DNA of 12,931 nucleotides from assembly GCA_017608985.1 (NCBI GenBank), contig JAFCEV010000014.1, forward strand, positions 1 to 12,931, in the 5' to 3' direction. Under the pieces are notes generated by a model that was not told the DNA's origin, searched no databases, and saw only the letters and a program-made list of their open reading frames with translations. The DNA is from Candidatus Pacearchaeota archaeon (GTDB lineage Archaea; Nanobdellota; Nanobdellia; Pacearchaeales; GW2011-AR1). The position numbers were made by a program, and so were the translations under genes. Positions 1 through 7,913 of this stretch are shown here, in pieces. Numbering within the stretch: position 1 is the stretch's first letter; every line of letters begins with the position of its first letter.

Positions 1-84
1 ACTTATAAAAATATAAAAGAGTATGTTCAAAAGAGATTTTTGCATAGCGAAAACTTTATAGAGTTGAAAGGGGGTATAATATAA
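1..84 (+). CDS. C-terminal end of an unknown gene (partial)
   Basis: Frame 1 is open from the first base for 27 codons and ends at TAA 82-84; the other two + frames hit a stop within the first 15 bases. The visible tail contains KRFLHSENFIELKGG, which reads like ordinary protein. The last base of its stop is the A of the next gene's ATG (TAATG), an arrangement typical of translational coupling, so this is probably the upstream member of the small operon that follows. No domain can be recognised in such a short piece. Existence as a real coding end is likely but not certain. Confidence 0.5.
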   Translation, partial: TYKNIKEYVQKRFLHSENFIELKGGII

Positions 85-523
85 TGCAATTAGAACAAAG
101 TTTGTATGAGCCAATTCAAGAGTCTGAAAAAAATCTTTTAGAGTTTACCAAGTTGGAGATTTAGAAAATCTTAGTGCAACTGCTTTGCACTATGGAGAAG
201 GTGGTGGAAGTTCTGGATTTGTTGGAGGAGGTTTTGGAGGCATAAGTAAAAAGGATTTGGATAAATATGGGATTGTAGTACCACCTTCAATGAAAGATAG
301 TGGAAAATACACTGATAACTATGGTGGCAATATTTCATGGGGACAAAGTTTTGGTAGAAGTACAGATTACATAAAGCAAACAGGACTCGGAGAACTTCAT
401 GTACATGCACCAAAGGGTTTTGTAACTGGAGCAAATCTAAATGGAAAACCAATTTCTAACTATGAAGCTTCAATAATTGATCTTTTGCCTGGGAAAATTA
501 TAAAAAATACGGGAAGATGGTAA
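84..523 (+). pseudogene. Small unknown Gly-rich protein gene with a -1 shift in an A7 tract
   Basis: A GGGGG tract at 70-74 lies about 9 nt before ATG 84 and can serve as a ribosome binding site. Translation begins MQLEQSLYEPIQESEK and in this frame stops at TAG 162-164. The frame that continues (open from 128 to TAA 521-523) reads KSFRVYQVGDLENLSATAL, then a Gly-rich stretch and a tail containing GELHVHAPKGFVTGANLNGK. Adding one A to the A7 run at 127-133 would fuse the two parts into one protein of about 146 residues, which reads smoothly across the junction. So the gene is broken by a one-base deletion, carries a sequencing error, or is decoded by slippage on A AAA AAT. A separate start at TTG 185 is possible but leaves 19 protein-like codons unused. 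The family is not recognised. The stop overlaps the next start (ATGGTAA). Confidence 0.55.
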
Positions 524-768
524 GTATGTTTTCAGATGTAGAAAAAGCAAATAGAAAAAAGTTTATTGCTCTTTATGAGGAATATCTAGAGAATCCTTCA
601 GATGAGAAGATTAGAAAAAAAGCTGAAGGAATGGGAGGGATTGGAGGCCCTCAATTCTCAAAAGATATAAATGTTGCTGCATCTGGAGCATATAAAATTG
701 AAACAGGGAGACTTTCCATAGAAGAAGCAAAAAAAATCTTAGAAGATCTTAAAAGATCATCAAAATAA
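517..768 (+). CDS. Unknown small protein, 83 residues
   Basis: ATG 517 overlaps the preceding stop by 7 nt (ATGGTAA), so the two genes are probably translated together; an in-frame ATG at 526 is an alternative start that would give 80 residues. The protein is charged and mostly helical in composition: an N-terminal helix around FIALYEEYL, a Lys/Glu-rich stretch, a central Gly-rich turn MGGIGGPQF (about residues 39-47), and a C-terminal helix SIEEAKKILEDL. There is no signal peptide or membrane segment, so it should be cytoplasmic. The tight pairing of two small genes resembles toxin-antitoxin or toxin-immunity layouts, but no residue pattern of a known family supports that and I do not assign a function. 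Confidence 0.7.
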   Translation: MVSMFSDVEKANRKKFIALYEEYLENPSDEKIRKKAEGMGGIGGPQFSKDINVAASGAYKIETGRLSIEEAKKILEDLKRSSK

Positions 769-798
769 TTTTTATTTTTTCTTTCTTTTTTATTTTTC
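769..798 (+). terminator. T-rich terminator after the small operon
   Basis: Directly after the TAA at 766-768 there are several T runs (T5, T6, T6, T5) within 30 nt and no strong hairpin. Oligo-T without a stem is the usual archaeal intrinsic terminator. From here to the rtcB promoter at 967 the sequence is A/T-rich and I see no gene. Confidence 0.6.
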
Positions 799-966
799 CG
801 CAAATTATTTAATCTTCAAAATCTTAAAATTACAAAAAGGCAGAATATAATTAATCTTTCCATCCTTTTATTTCTTTTTGAGGATTGTCTATTTAACATT
901 GGTTCTGTTAGGATTAATATATTTCTTTAAATTTGTTGCAGAAATTATTTTTCCATTCCATAAACA

Positions 967-975
967 TTTATAAAT
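967..975 (+). promoter_or_regulatory. TATA box for the rtcB-like gene
   Basis: TTTATAAAT is centred about 25 nt before ATG 996. At the usual archaeal distance from TATA to start site, transcription would begin at or within a few bases of the ATG, giving a leaderless mRNA. This fixes the start codon, because the longer frame opening at 933 would start upstream of the promoter. Confidence 0.7.
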
Positions 976-995
976 TTCTATTCTATTTCTTTTTT

Positions 996-2135
996 ATGAA
1001 AAAAAGAATTTATGATTATTCTATTGATGCAGATAAGGAAACTCTTCAGCAGTTCAGAGATTGTTATTCTGAGAAATTTGTGACAGCAGCAGCACTTATG
1101 CCAGATGCGCACAAAGGATATGTTGCTCCAATTGGTGCTGTGTTAATTACAAAAGATTATGTTGTTCCTGCATGGGTTGGTTTTGACATTGGATGCGGAT
1201 TAATTGCAGTTAGAATTAAAGGGAAAAATGTCCTTGAGAAAGTAAAAGAAAATACTGAAAAAATCTACAGCAGAGTTATGCGGGAAATTCCTATGGGGGT
1301 TGGAGAAACAAACAAAGGAAAACATCTAACAGAAAAAACAAAAAAAGAATTTCATAAATTGCTTGATAAATTTAAAACAAGAGAGCATGATAAAAGTATT
1401 TTGCAGTATCTAAAAAATACAGCTGCAAGGCATTTGGGAACATTGGGAGGAGGAAACCATTTCATAGAACTTGGTTTTTATAAAAAAGAATTGTGGCTTA
1501 TAATTCATTCTGGAAGCCGTGGAATAGGACACAGAGTTGCAAAAAAATATATGATAAGAGCTTCGCAGAACGAGAAAGAATATGAGAAAACTTTCCCGCT
1601 GGATATAAAATCACAATTAGGAAAAGAATATCTGAATATACTTGATTTTGGGCTTGAGTTTGCTTTGTTAAACAGACTGGAGATGAGTTATAAAGTAATT
1701 GGAGTTTTGGAAGAAGTTTTTGGAGAAAAATTAAAAACAGAATTATGGGTTAATAAAAACCACAATCATGCAATTCTTGAAAAAGGGAAATACATTCATA
1801 GAAAAGGTGCAACTCCTGCAAAAAAAGGAGAAAGAGGAATTATTCCCGGGAACATGAGAGACGGTTGTTTTTTAGTGAAGGGGCTTGGGAATCCTAAATT
1901 TCTTTATTCTTCTTCGCACGGAGCAGGAAGAATTTTGAGCAGAAAACAGGCAAAAGAGAAGATAACCATGGAACAGTTTAAAGAAAGTATGAAGGGAATT
2001 AGGGGGACAATATCAATGAAAACCTTGGATGAAGCTCCGATGGCTTATAAAAACATAAATGCAATTATGGATGCTCAAAAGGAAAGTATTGAAATAATAA
2101 AATTAATCCAGCCAATTATAAATTGGAAGGGCTAA
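996..2135 (+). CDS. rtcB: RtcB-family RNA ligase (3'-phosphate / 5'-OH joining)
   Basis: 379 residues. Established for the family: RtcB uses GTP and Mn2+ to join 2',3'-cyclic-phosphate or 3'-phosphate RNA ends to 5'-OH ends, notably in archaeal tRNA splicing. The expected active-site pattern is present: D64 and C67 in FDIGCG, H155 in GGGNHF, H171 in HSGSRG, H256 in the HN.A motif, the HRKGATPA segment at 268-275, and H308 in SSSHGAGR, which corresponds to the histidine that is guanylylated. The terminal WKG keeps the conserved C-terminal lysine (K378). It is shorter than typical archaeal RtcB (about 480) and nearer the compact bacterial forms (about 400), so it could be a paralogue of the tRNA ligase. 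ATG 996 is chosen because the TATA box lies 25 nt upstream and the family begins there. Its stop overlaps the convergent gene's stop by 4 nt. Confidence 0.93.
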   Translation: MKKRIYDYSIDADKETLQQFRDCYSEKFVTAAALMPDAHKGYVAPIGAVLITKDYVVPAWVGFDIGCGLIAVRIKGKNVLEKVKENTEKIYSRVMREIPMGVGETNKGKHLTEKTKKEFHKLLDKFKTREHDKSILQYLKNTAARHLGTLGGGNHFIELGFYKKELWLIIHSGSRGIGHRVAKKYMIRASQNEKEYEKTFPLDIKSQLGKEYLNILDFGLEFALLNRLEMSYKVIGVLEEVFGEKLKTELWVNKNHNHAILEKGKYIHRKGATPAKKGERGIIPGNMRDGCFLVKGLGNPKFLYSSSHGAGRILSRKQAKEKITMEQFKESMKGIRGTISMKTLDEAPMAYKNINAIMDAQKESIEIIKLIQPIINWKG

Positions 2136-2563
2136 TCTGTCCAGCAAAATAATTTTATCTGGCGTGGCTCATATTTATACAGGTTTACTGTTATTGCAAC
2201 TGAACTTACATAAGTATTTTTTTCAGGAGCATCATTTAATTCACAGGAATTATTCAGCCAGCATATTTTTGAAGTGCAGTCCAAATATGAAGGGATTCTG
2301 GAATTTATATGCTCTGAAATTAATGAAGGAAATTCTTCTTCACCTTCTTCAACAGGGATTTCTGCATTAAGAACAGAATTTCTCATAGTTGCATCTGTCT
2401 GGATTTCTCTTAAAATTGCTGTTTCTGCAGAATATATCTTTGTTCCTGAATTTCCTCTTATTTCTCCTTTATCAACTGCCACAAAAACCAGCCCCATAAT
2501 TATTAATATAGCAACAACTGCTTCTATAATTCTAATCCATCCTCTTTTATTTATTTTTACCAT
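2132..2563 (-). CDS. Pilin-like protein with class III signal peptide
   Basis: 143 residues. The N-terminus INKRG followed by WIRIIEAVVAILIIMGLVFVAV is a prepilin-type signal: a short basic leader, probable cleavage after G8, a Glu at mature position 6 (E14) and a hydrophobic helix of about 18 residues. In the pilin family the conserved early Glu helps dock subunits in the filament. The mature domain has cysteines in DCTSKICWLNNSCEL that may form a disulfide, and it ends in a short beta-like tail. The start overlaps the previous gene's stop by 7 nt (ATGGTAA) and it is the last gene of the pilus operon, so a minor pilin or pseudopilin is likely. It converges with rtcB, the two stops sharing CTAA. 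Confidence 0.75.
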   Translation of the reverse strand: MVKINKRGWIRIIEAVVAILIIMGLVFVAVDKGEIRGNSGTKIYSAETAILREIQTDATMRNSVLNAEIPVEEGEEEFPSLISEHINSRIPSYLDCTSKICWLNNSCELNDAPEKNTYVSSVAITVNLYKYEPRQIKLFCWTD

Positions 2564-3321
2564 ACTTTTATTATTAAAAATCCGAACTTAATATTTCCTC
2601 CTTCATCTATATACTGAACCGGGATTTCCTCGGAATATATGCTCTCTGTTTCAGGAGGTATTTCATATTCTGCAGATATTAGCAGATTTCTCTCGCTGTC
2701 ATAAACATAAAAACTGAACTCTGTTCCTTCAGGAACTCCGATTTCAATTTTTAATCCTTCATAATTGTCATAATAACTTTCATTTAATTCTTGGATTCTT
2801 GATTCAAATATTTTATTATAGCTTTTTATAAAATCAGGTTCCACCTGGGTTATTGGGGTGCAGTCAGTTGAGGTTTCTCCAAGAGAAGAATTCAAATCAT
2901 CTGAGTAATATATCTTTAGAATTCCTGAGAACCCTTCACCAACTTCTACTCTGAAACCCCCACCTGAAAGGGAATAAAAGAGGGTCTCCTCTTCATTATT
3001 TTTAAAGATTAAATCCTCGGGGTTTGGAATATCTGCAACTACGGATTGTATTTTTACACACGGCTTTGGAATCTGTTCTGATATATTTATTGTCATAGTT
3101 GTGAAATTTCCTGTAACATTCTCCATAAGATTCATTTTTACATAATCAAGAATATATTGTTTGTTTCTTTCTGAAGTCAACGACGGCTGCAGAATCGCAT
3201 ACAGAAAAAAAAGGAAAGTTATAAATATTGCGAATGATACTATTGTTCCTATATGTGAGGCTTTACGATTTTTTGTAAAAAAATTGTTGTTTGTTCTGAT
3301 TGGTGCTCTTTTGTTTTTCAT
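2557..3321 (-). CDS. Pilin-like membrane-tethered protein of the pilus operon
   Basis: 254 residues. A basic, Asn-rich leader of about 20 residues ends at RKAS and is followed by the hydrophobic stretch IGTIVSFAIFITFLFFLYAIL (about 24-44), which resembles a class III prepilin segment with an unusually long leader. The large extracellular part (about 46-254) is rich in beta-type sequence, has several N-x-S/T sites and two cysteines (PKPCVK and TDCTP), and ends in a hydrophobic IKVW. Start and previous stop share ATGA, so it is translationally coupled to the TadC-like gene. I infer a minor pilin or pilus-associated surface protein; a simple single-pass membrane protein is the alternative. Confidence 0.7.
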   Translation of the reverse strand: MKNKRAPIRTNNNFFTKNRKASHIGTIVSFAIFITFLFFLYAILQPSLTSERNKQYILDYVKMNLMENVTGNFTTMTINISEQIPKPCVKIQSVVADIPNPEDLIFKNNEEETLFYSLSGGGFRVEVGEGFSGILKIYYSDDLNSSLGETSTDCTPITQVEPDFIKSYNKIFESRIQELNESYYDNYEGLKIEIGVPEGTEFSFYVYDSERNLLISAEYEIPPETESIYSEEIPVQYIDEGGNIKFGFLIIKVW

Positions 3322-4157
3322 CCTAAAATTATATTTGCTCCTGCTGAGATTAAGAATGCTATCAGCATAAGAGCGAAAGAGTGTTTTATTCCTGATTTGA
3401 TATTTCCTTCTGAAAGTTTTCCTATGACTAATCCGCTGAAAAATCCCTGAATCATAAGCAGATATAAAAAGGAGTTTGCCATTTCCTGTTGGCTTATTGA
3501 AGAGCCTGTTCCTACTGACAATCCTCCTATTCCAACATCGCCGAGTTCTGAAATTCCTGAGACCATGGGAAGTATTTGGAACTGCATGATAAGGATGATA
3601 ATCATAAATACAAAGAAAATAATGTAACCCTGGATAACCAAGGTGGATATTGCTGCTTTTCTCTCTTTTTTAAGTTTGTCAGAAGTGCTTACAGCTTCTG
3701 CAACTGCTTCAAGTATCTCTCCTATTTCTCCTCCTGCTTTTTCAGCCTGTCCTATAAGAGTCAATGCTCTTGAAATTGCTTTGTTATTCACATCTTCTGA
3801 AAGAACTCGCAATGCAGAACTAAGCGGAATCCCCATTTGAATTTGATTGGAAAGTTTTTTTATGTGCGGACTTAAAGAGCCATATTGTTTGTCCTTCACA
3901 TTTATTATGCTCTTGCTTATGGGAGTCCCTGTTTTTACACTCTCTACAAGATTTCTCGCAAATTCCAGAAACATTTCCTCCTTCTCGCTGGCAACTTTTG
4001 CCTCATGAATCATAGTAAAAATAAAAGGAGCAATTACTGTCAGGATTCCAAGTCCTATTATTAGAAAGAAAGATTTGGTGTTAATTAAGAAAAGTGAGAG
4101 GATTATTATTCCTGCTCCCACCCCAATTCCAATCCAGTGTGATTTTTTTATTTCCAT
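3318..4157 (-). CDS. GspF/TadC-type pilus assembly platform protein (short form)
   Basis: 279 residues. The layout matches the T2SSF (GspF/TadC) family: two N-terminal membrane segments (about 8-25 and 30-50), a cytoplasmic helical domain (about 58-165), then membrane segments at about 172-197, 229-247 and 259-277. The family hallmark is visible in the cytoplasmic domain: a KTGTPISKSI turn near residue 75, MGIPLSSAL near 108, and the AEKAGGEIGEIL segment at 138-149 with its conserved Gly pair. In type IV pili and archaella this protein sits in the membrane and couples ATPase motion to filament growth. It lies downstream of a second, longer platform gene after a 65-nt gap, so the two probably form a hetero-platform like TadB/TadC. 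Confidence 0.88.
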   Translation of the reverse strand: MEIKKSHWIGIGVGAGIIILSLFLINTKSFFLIIGLGILTVIAPFIFTMIHEAKVASEKEEMFLEFARNLVESVKTGTPISKSIINVKDKQYGSLSPHIKKLSNQIQMGIPLSSALRVLSEDVNNKAISRALTLIGQAEKAGGEIGEILEAVAEAVSTSDKLKKERKAAISTLVIQGYIIFFVFMIIILIMQFQILPMVSGISELGDVGIGGLSVGTGSSISQQEMANSFLYLLMIQGFFSGLVIGKLSEGNIKSGIKHSFALMLIAFLISAGANIILG

Positions 4158-4222
4158 TTTTCTTGTTCATTCCCTGAAAAAGGGCGGTTTAAAAATTTTT
4201 TAATTTTCATTGTTTCCATTTT

Positions 4223-5530
4223 TTACTCAGTTTTTTTCATATGCAAAAATGTTATGAAGAATATATTTATTACTGTAACTCCAAGCACCATCAGAAGCGT
4301 TATTGTGGATGTGCTGAATGAGAGTCCTAATCCACTTACCTTCATCATCATCAATAAAAGCATAAGAATCATAGGAGCAGCAATAACCACGCTGATGTAG
4401 ATATCCATAAAAGTCTCTGCAGCTTTTGTATATTTTTCTCTTTCAAGTTTGTGTTCAAACAGAAGGGTTTTGGACCTTTCATCAAAAAATTCCGGAAGGT
4501 CTCCGCCAGAGTTTATAGTTGTGGCAAGTCCGCTGAATAATTCAGAAAGCTTTTTGCTTGGACTGTTGAATGCTGCGTTTCTCAATGCACTGACAAAATT
4601 GTATCCGTAAATATTTATTTCATTAATAACTTTTGTGAATTCTTTTGAAAGGTAAGGGTATTCTTTTGTGGATATTATAATATTAAAAATTTTGCTTGGG
4701 TCTATCATAGAACCAGATATAGCAGCCATGTTTATCGCGGCAAAAGGGAGTTCCAAATTTATTTTATGTTCTATAGATTTTTTTTCCATAGAAGGATAAA
4801 AGTATATCATTAAAAATGTTCCAAGAGGAACCACTAACAAAATCCAAAACACCTTCAGAAATCTTGCGCCAATGCTCTCAGTCACTCTTGTTATAATAGG
4901 CAGTTCTACACCAAAATTGAAAAATAAAAAAAACAGAAATAGGAGAATTGCTGCAAGAATAGATATAAGAGTTGTAAAGAGGATTAAAGAAATATATGTA
5001 GTAGGAGTATATTGCAGGTTGGCTTTTATCAAATCTCTTTCCAGAGTCTGAAGTGCTTTTTTATTCACAACAGAAAAAGAGATTTTTGAAAAAAGTTTAT
5101 TGGCGGTTTTTGCGTACCATTTTGGTTTTTTCTTTTTTTCAACGATTTCTTTTTTTTCTTTTTTCTTGATTCTTTTTATGGTTTCTTTTTCCAAAATCTC
5201 GGGTTTTAAATCACCTTTTAATTTTTCTTTTTTTACAGGAGAGCTTGTTTTTTTCTGAACTTCTTTTTTTGGAGTAGCCTGAATTTTTTCAGGTTGTTTT
5301 TCAACCAAAGGTTTCGTGAAATATATCTTTTTAAGATTTGCAGAAATTTCTTCACTGTTTTTCCTGAGAGATTGTTTTAGAGAATTTATCTGGGACAGAG
5401 CTATCTTTTTTTCCTTTTCGTCGTCGGATTTCTGGATATAATTTGAAAAAGAATTCAGTTCTTTCACAATTTTTTTTTGTTTTGAAATATTGCTTTTCAA
5501 TTCTTTCAGATACTTTTCTTTGTCATTCAT
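4223..5530 (-). CDS. GspF/TadC-type platform protein with N-terminal coiled coil and Lys-rich linker
   Basis: 435 residues. Residues 1-70 are a predicted cytoplasmic coiled coil, 80-137 a very Lys/Glu-rich linker, and 150-435 a TadC/FlaJ-like membrane module with segments at about 179-206, 226-245, 376-397 and 408-428. Between them lies the T2SSF cytoplasmic domain: NLELPFAAINMAAISGS around 258-274 and INSGGDLPEFF at 339-349 match the family pattern. In the archaellum and Tad systems this protein receives torque or strokes from the hexameric ATPase encoded upstream. The charged N-terminal extension is not part of the core family and could contact the ATPase or the 61-residue coiled-coil protein encoded just before it. 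Start and previous stop overlap (ATGA), with a good ribosome site at 5539-5545. Confidence 0.88.
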   Translation of the reverse strand: MNDKEKYLKELKSNISKQKKIVKELNSFSNYIQKSDDEKEKKIALSQINSLKQSLRKNSEEISANLKKIYFTKPLVEKQPEKIQATPKKEVQKKTSSPVKKEKLKGDLKPEILEKETIKRIKKKEKKEIVEKKKKPKWYAKTANKLFSKISFSVVNKKALQTLERDLIKANLQYTPTTYISLILFTTLISILAAILLFLFFLFFNFGVELPIITRVTESIGARFLKVFWILLVVPLGTFLMIYFYPSMEKKSIEHKINLELPFAAINMAAISGSMIDPSKIFNIIISTKEYPYLSKEFTKVINEINIYGYNFVSALRNAAFNSPSKKLSELFSGLATTINSGGDLPEFFDERSKTLLFEHKLEREKYTKAAETFMDIYISVVIAAPMILMLLLMMMKVSGLGLSFSTSTITLLMVLGVTVINIFFITFLHMKKTE

Positions 5531-5712
5531 TTAGCAATCTCCCCTATTTTTGATTCTATCTCCAGAATAAATTTTTTTATTTTGTCGAATCTTTCATATT
5601 CTTTTTTTTCATAAGCTTCCTCAAGTTTCAATTCTGCTTCTTCAAGGCTTTTCATTGACTGATTAAGCAAGTCAATATTCTCTCTGTCCAGAATTCCTTC
5701 CTCTTTTTTCAT
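5527..5712 (-). CDS. Small coiled-coil protein between ATPase and platform genes
   Basis: 61 residues, almost wholly charged helix: heptad-like Leu/Ile spacing runs through LLNQSMKSLEEAELKLEEA and on to FILEIESKIGEI. It has no signal peptide or membrane segment. It starts 37 nt after the ATPase stop and overlaps the long platform gene by 4 nt (ATGA). Size, composition and position suggest a cytoplasmic accessory factor of the pilus motor, perhaps pairing with the coiled-coil N-terminus of the next protein. I know of no named family for it; function is inference from context only. Confidence 0.75.
   Translation of the reverse strand: MKKEEGILDRENIDLLNQSMKSLEEAELKLEEAYEKKEYERFDKIKKFILEIESKIGEIAK
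5539..5545 (-). promoter_or_regulatory. Ribosome binding site for the long platform gene
   Basis: On the minus strand AGGGGAG lies about 8 nt before ATG 5530, inside the end of the 61-residue gene. It supports this start and indicates coupled re-initiation at the ATGA overlap. Confidence 0.6.
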
Positions 5713-5749
5713 ATACCAAACAAGAAAAATATGTTATTAAATATTTTGA

Positions 5750-7315
5750 TTATTCAATTCCGAATTTAGCCAAAATACTTTGGGGTTTTTTGTAATATTC
5801 AATAATTATTCTTTGAACATCTTCAAATCTGAAAATCTTATTCTGGTACATTTTGTAGATTAGTTGGGTTCTTCTTCTGAATTCAGTGTCGAGCATTTCT
5901 GCGTCAAGCCCATATCTTTTTCTGATTTTTTCAAATACTTTGCTGTTCTTCTTGAAGTAAAACTGGTCATCTGCAGGATTCCATACAAAAGGCGTATTAG
6001 TAAGTGCTATTCCTTCAGGAGTTACACTTATAATCTCCACAACTTCCTTGAGTTTTCTTGTTTCCTGCTTATTTACTATAGCGTGAGTCATAATGCAAAC
6101 ACTATCAAGAACATTCAAAAGAGTAGGTGAAAGTTCAATAGGAGGGGTTTCCAATCTTTTTATAACAGTATCTATGGAATCTGCGTGAATGGTGCTTATA
6201 GATGCATGTCCTGAAGCCATACCCTGAAATAAAACAGAAGCTTCCTTACCTCTTACTTCTCCGACAATTACATAATCAGGATTCTGCCTAAAAGAACTTT
6301 TTAGAAGAGTGAATAGGCTTATCTCTCCTAAATCACCTATACCTGTAGCAGACCTTACCACACTCGGAAGCCAGTTTTCTCTTGGAAGATTCAATTCTCT
6401 GGTATCTTCTATACTTACGACTCTTGCTTCAGGAGGGATGAAAAATGCTACAGCATTCAGCAGAGTTGTTTTTCCTGACGAAGTTCCCCCTGTAATAAGG
6501 AAATTCATTTTGTATTGTGTTAATATCCAAAGGTAAGCCAATATTTCCGGGCTTAAAGTATTGAAAGCGACTAACTGAGAAGGTGTCCAAGGAGTTTTTG
6601 TGAATTTTCTTATAGTAAATGTCGGTCCTTTGCTTGTTATATCTTTTGTATAAGTAGCGTTTACTCTGCTTCCATCAGGCAGGCTTCCATCTAGAATAGG
6701 TTTTGCATACGAAATATATTTTCCGCATCTCTGTGCAAGTTTCTCCACAAAATTGGCAAGTTTTTCTATATCATCAAATTTGAGAGTTGTCTTGATATTT
6801 CTGTAAACCCTGTGGACAATATATATTGGGCTGTTTGCGCCATTGCATTCAATATCTTCTACAAAATAATCTCTTAGCAAAGGGTCTGTCTCGTTGAATC
6901 CTATAAAGTCTCTGCAGAGGTAATAGAATATTTTTTTGTAACTTTCATAATTAAGATTTATTCCGAGTTCAATTGCAAGAATTTTAAATCTTTGGTGTAT
7001 ATATTCCAGAAGACTATCCAAGTCTTTTTTGACTACAGTATCAAAATTGACAATTTCTCTCATAGCTTTTATTATCTCATCCTTATAAGATATTTCTGTT
7101 TCATCTAATATAGGTTCTTCCACTTCGTAAACAAGTTCATAAATTTTTGGATTCCAGTAAATATGGACAAAAGCAAAAGGTTCGACTAAACAGTATCGAA
7201 TATTGATATTTGTTTTGTCTCTGGTTTTTTTTAGTGGAGGGATTTTTGGAGAAAAATCTATTGCAGGTCTTGGATATTCTGCCATTCTATAACTTTGTGT
7301 ATCTTGTTTAGCCAT
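5750..7315 (-). CDS. Type IV pilus / archaellum-type assembly ATPase (FlaI/TadA/GspE family)
   Basis: 521 residues, close to the usual size for archaeal FlaI/TadA-like ATPases. All motor motifs are present: Walker A GGTSSGKTT at 276-284 (K282), the Asp box IEDTRELNL at 302-310, atypical Walker B YVIVGEVRG at 348-356 (E353), and the His box GHASISTIHAD at 369-379. The N-terminal half carries the family's N2 domain, including DIECNG near 154-159 and the LPDGSRVNA segment at 212-220. The protein hydrolyses ATP as a cytoplasmic hexamer to drive pilin assembly or filament motion. The start codon is 1 nt after the stop of a pilin-like gene, and the platform genes follow downstream. The missing archaellum accessory genes (FlaX, FlaG, FlaF, FlaH) favour a pilus or Tad-like system over a rotary archaellum. 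Confidence 0.95.
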   Translation of the reverse strand: MAKQDTQSYRMAEYPRPAIDFSPKIPPLKKTRDKTNINIRYCLVEPFAFVHIYWNPKIYELVYEVEEPILDETEISYKDEIIKAMREIVNFDTVVKKDLDSLLEYIHQRFKILAIELGINLNYESYKKIFYYLCRDFIGFNETDPLLRDYFVEDIECNGANSPIYIVHRVYRNIKTTLKFDDIEKLANFVEKLAQRCGKYISYAKPILDGSLPDGSRVNATYTKDITSKGPTFTIRKFTKTPWTPSQLVAFNTLSPEILAYLWILTQYKMNFLITGGTSSGKTTLLNAVAFFIPPEARVVSIEDTRELNLPRENWLPSVVRSATGIGDLGEISLFTLLKSSFRQNPDYVIVGEVRGKEASVLFQGMASGHASISTIHADSIDTVIKRLETPPIELSPTLLNVLDSVCIMTHAIVNKQETRKLKEVVEIISVTPEGIALTNTPFVWNPADDQFYFKKNSKVFEKIRKRYGLDAEMLDTEFRRRTQLIYKMYQNKIFRFEDVQRIIIEYYKKPQSILAKFGIE

Positions 7316-7316
7316 T

Positions 7317-7850
7317 TTAACTGATTCCTATATCAATTATTGTTTTGTCATTATCATCTTTTCCATTATTTGAAAAAATAAGATTATAAGAAGTTGAGGC
7401 TTTGCTTAAGGATTTCAGGCTGTCTTTTTCGTTATAAGTGATGTTATAATTTTCATATGTCCTGGTTATGTTCACAAAATTAAGTTTTCCTTTCTGCTCT
7501 GTATAAATTTTTAGATTTCCCTCTGTAATTTCTACTCCGGGTTCGCTGTATGTATGCTTTCCTTCAAGTTCAAATAGGAGCATGTCATTTTTCCCATCTA
7601 TCTTTAAAATTCCTTCTTTAATTGAAAGTTCAATTAATCTTTTGTTGCCTGAGCCTCCCTGCACAATTTCTGTAATTGTAGCATCTATATCTTTCATAAC
7701 ATCTATGGATTGTTCAATGATTGCTTTGTCCTGAATCTCCTCTATTTTTGGTTTTGCAAAAGCCAGTACAAGTCCTATCATAGCAAACGCAATTAAAGTA
7801 TAAATTACAGTTTCAATCCAAATCTGCCCCTTTTTTTGATTTGATATCAT
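7317..7850 (-). CDS. Pilin-like protein with classical Glu+5 class III signal
   Basis: 177 residues. The leader ISNQKKG is followed by QIWIETVIYTLIAFAMIGLV: probable prepilin peptidase cleavage after G8, Gln at mature +1 and Glu at +5 (E13), the canonical pilin pattern. The mature part starts with a long amphipathic helix (KPKIEEIQDKAIIEQSIDVM) and continues as a beta-rich globular domain with no cysteine. It is the gene immediately before the ATPase, 1 nt apart, and so is the pilin most tightly coupled to the motor. Whether it is the major subunit or a minor one cannot be decided from sequence. Confidence 0.82.
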   Translation of the reverse strand: MISNQKKGQIWIETVIYTLIAFAMIGLVLAFAKPKIEEIQDKAIIEQSIDVMKDIDATITEIVQGGSGNKRLIELSIKEGILKIDGKNDMLLFELEGKHTYSEPGVEITEGNLKIYTEQKGKLNFVNITRTYENYNITYNEKDSLKSLSKASTSYNLIFSNNGKDDNDKTIIDIGIS

Positions 7851-7885
7851 TTTCTATATTCTTTTATAAAAATCTTAAGAATTTT

Positions 7886-7895
7886 TATTTTATAA
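7886..7895 (-). promoter_or_regulatory. Candidate TATA box before the ATPase-linked pilin
   Basis: On the minus strand TTATAAAATA is centred 40 nt before ATG 7850, which would give a leader of about 15 nt. A second TATAAAA at about 7862-7869 is too close to the ATG to be used for it. Moderate to low confidence because the whole gap is A/T-rich. Confidence 0.4.
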
Positions 7896-7913
7896 TCTTT
7901 TCTTTTGTTATCT

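Noticed and set aside
517..768. Toxin-antitoxin or toxin-immunity pair with the frame-broken gene.
   Set aside because: Only the overlap and small size support it; no family motif is visible in either protein.
862..885. ATCCT/AGGAT inverted repeat in the gap before rtcB.
   Set aside because: Five base pairs with a 14-nt loop in A/T-rich DNA is expected by chance.
933..995. A longer start for the rtcB-like gene that adds 21 residues.
   Set aside because: The added codons run through the TATA box, the residues are Phe-rich and unlike RtcB, and ATG 996 fits a leaderless transcript.
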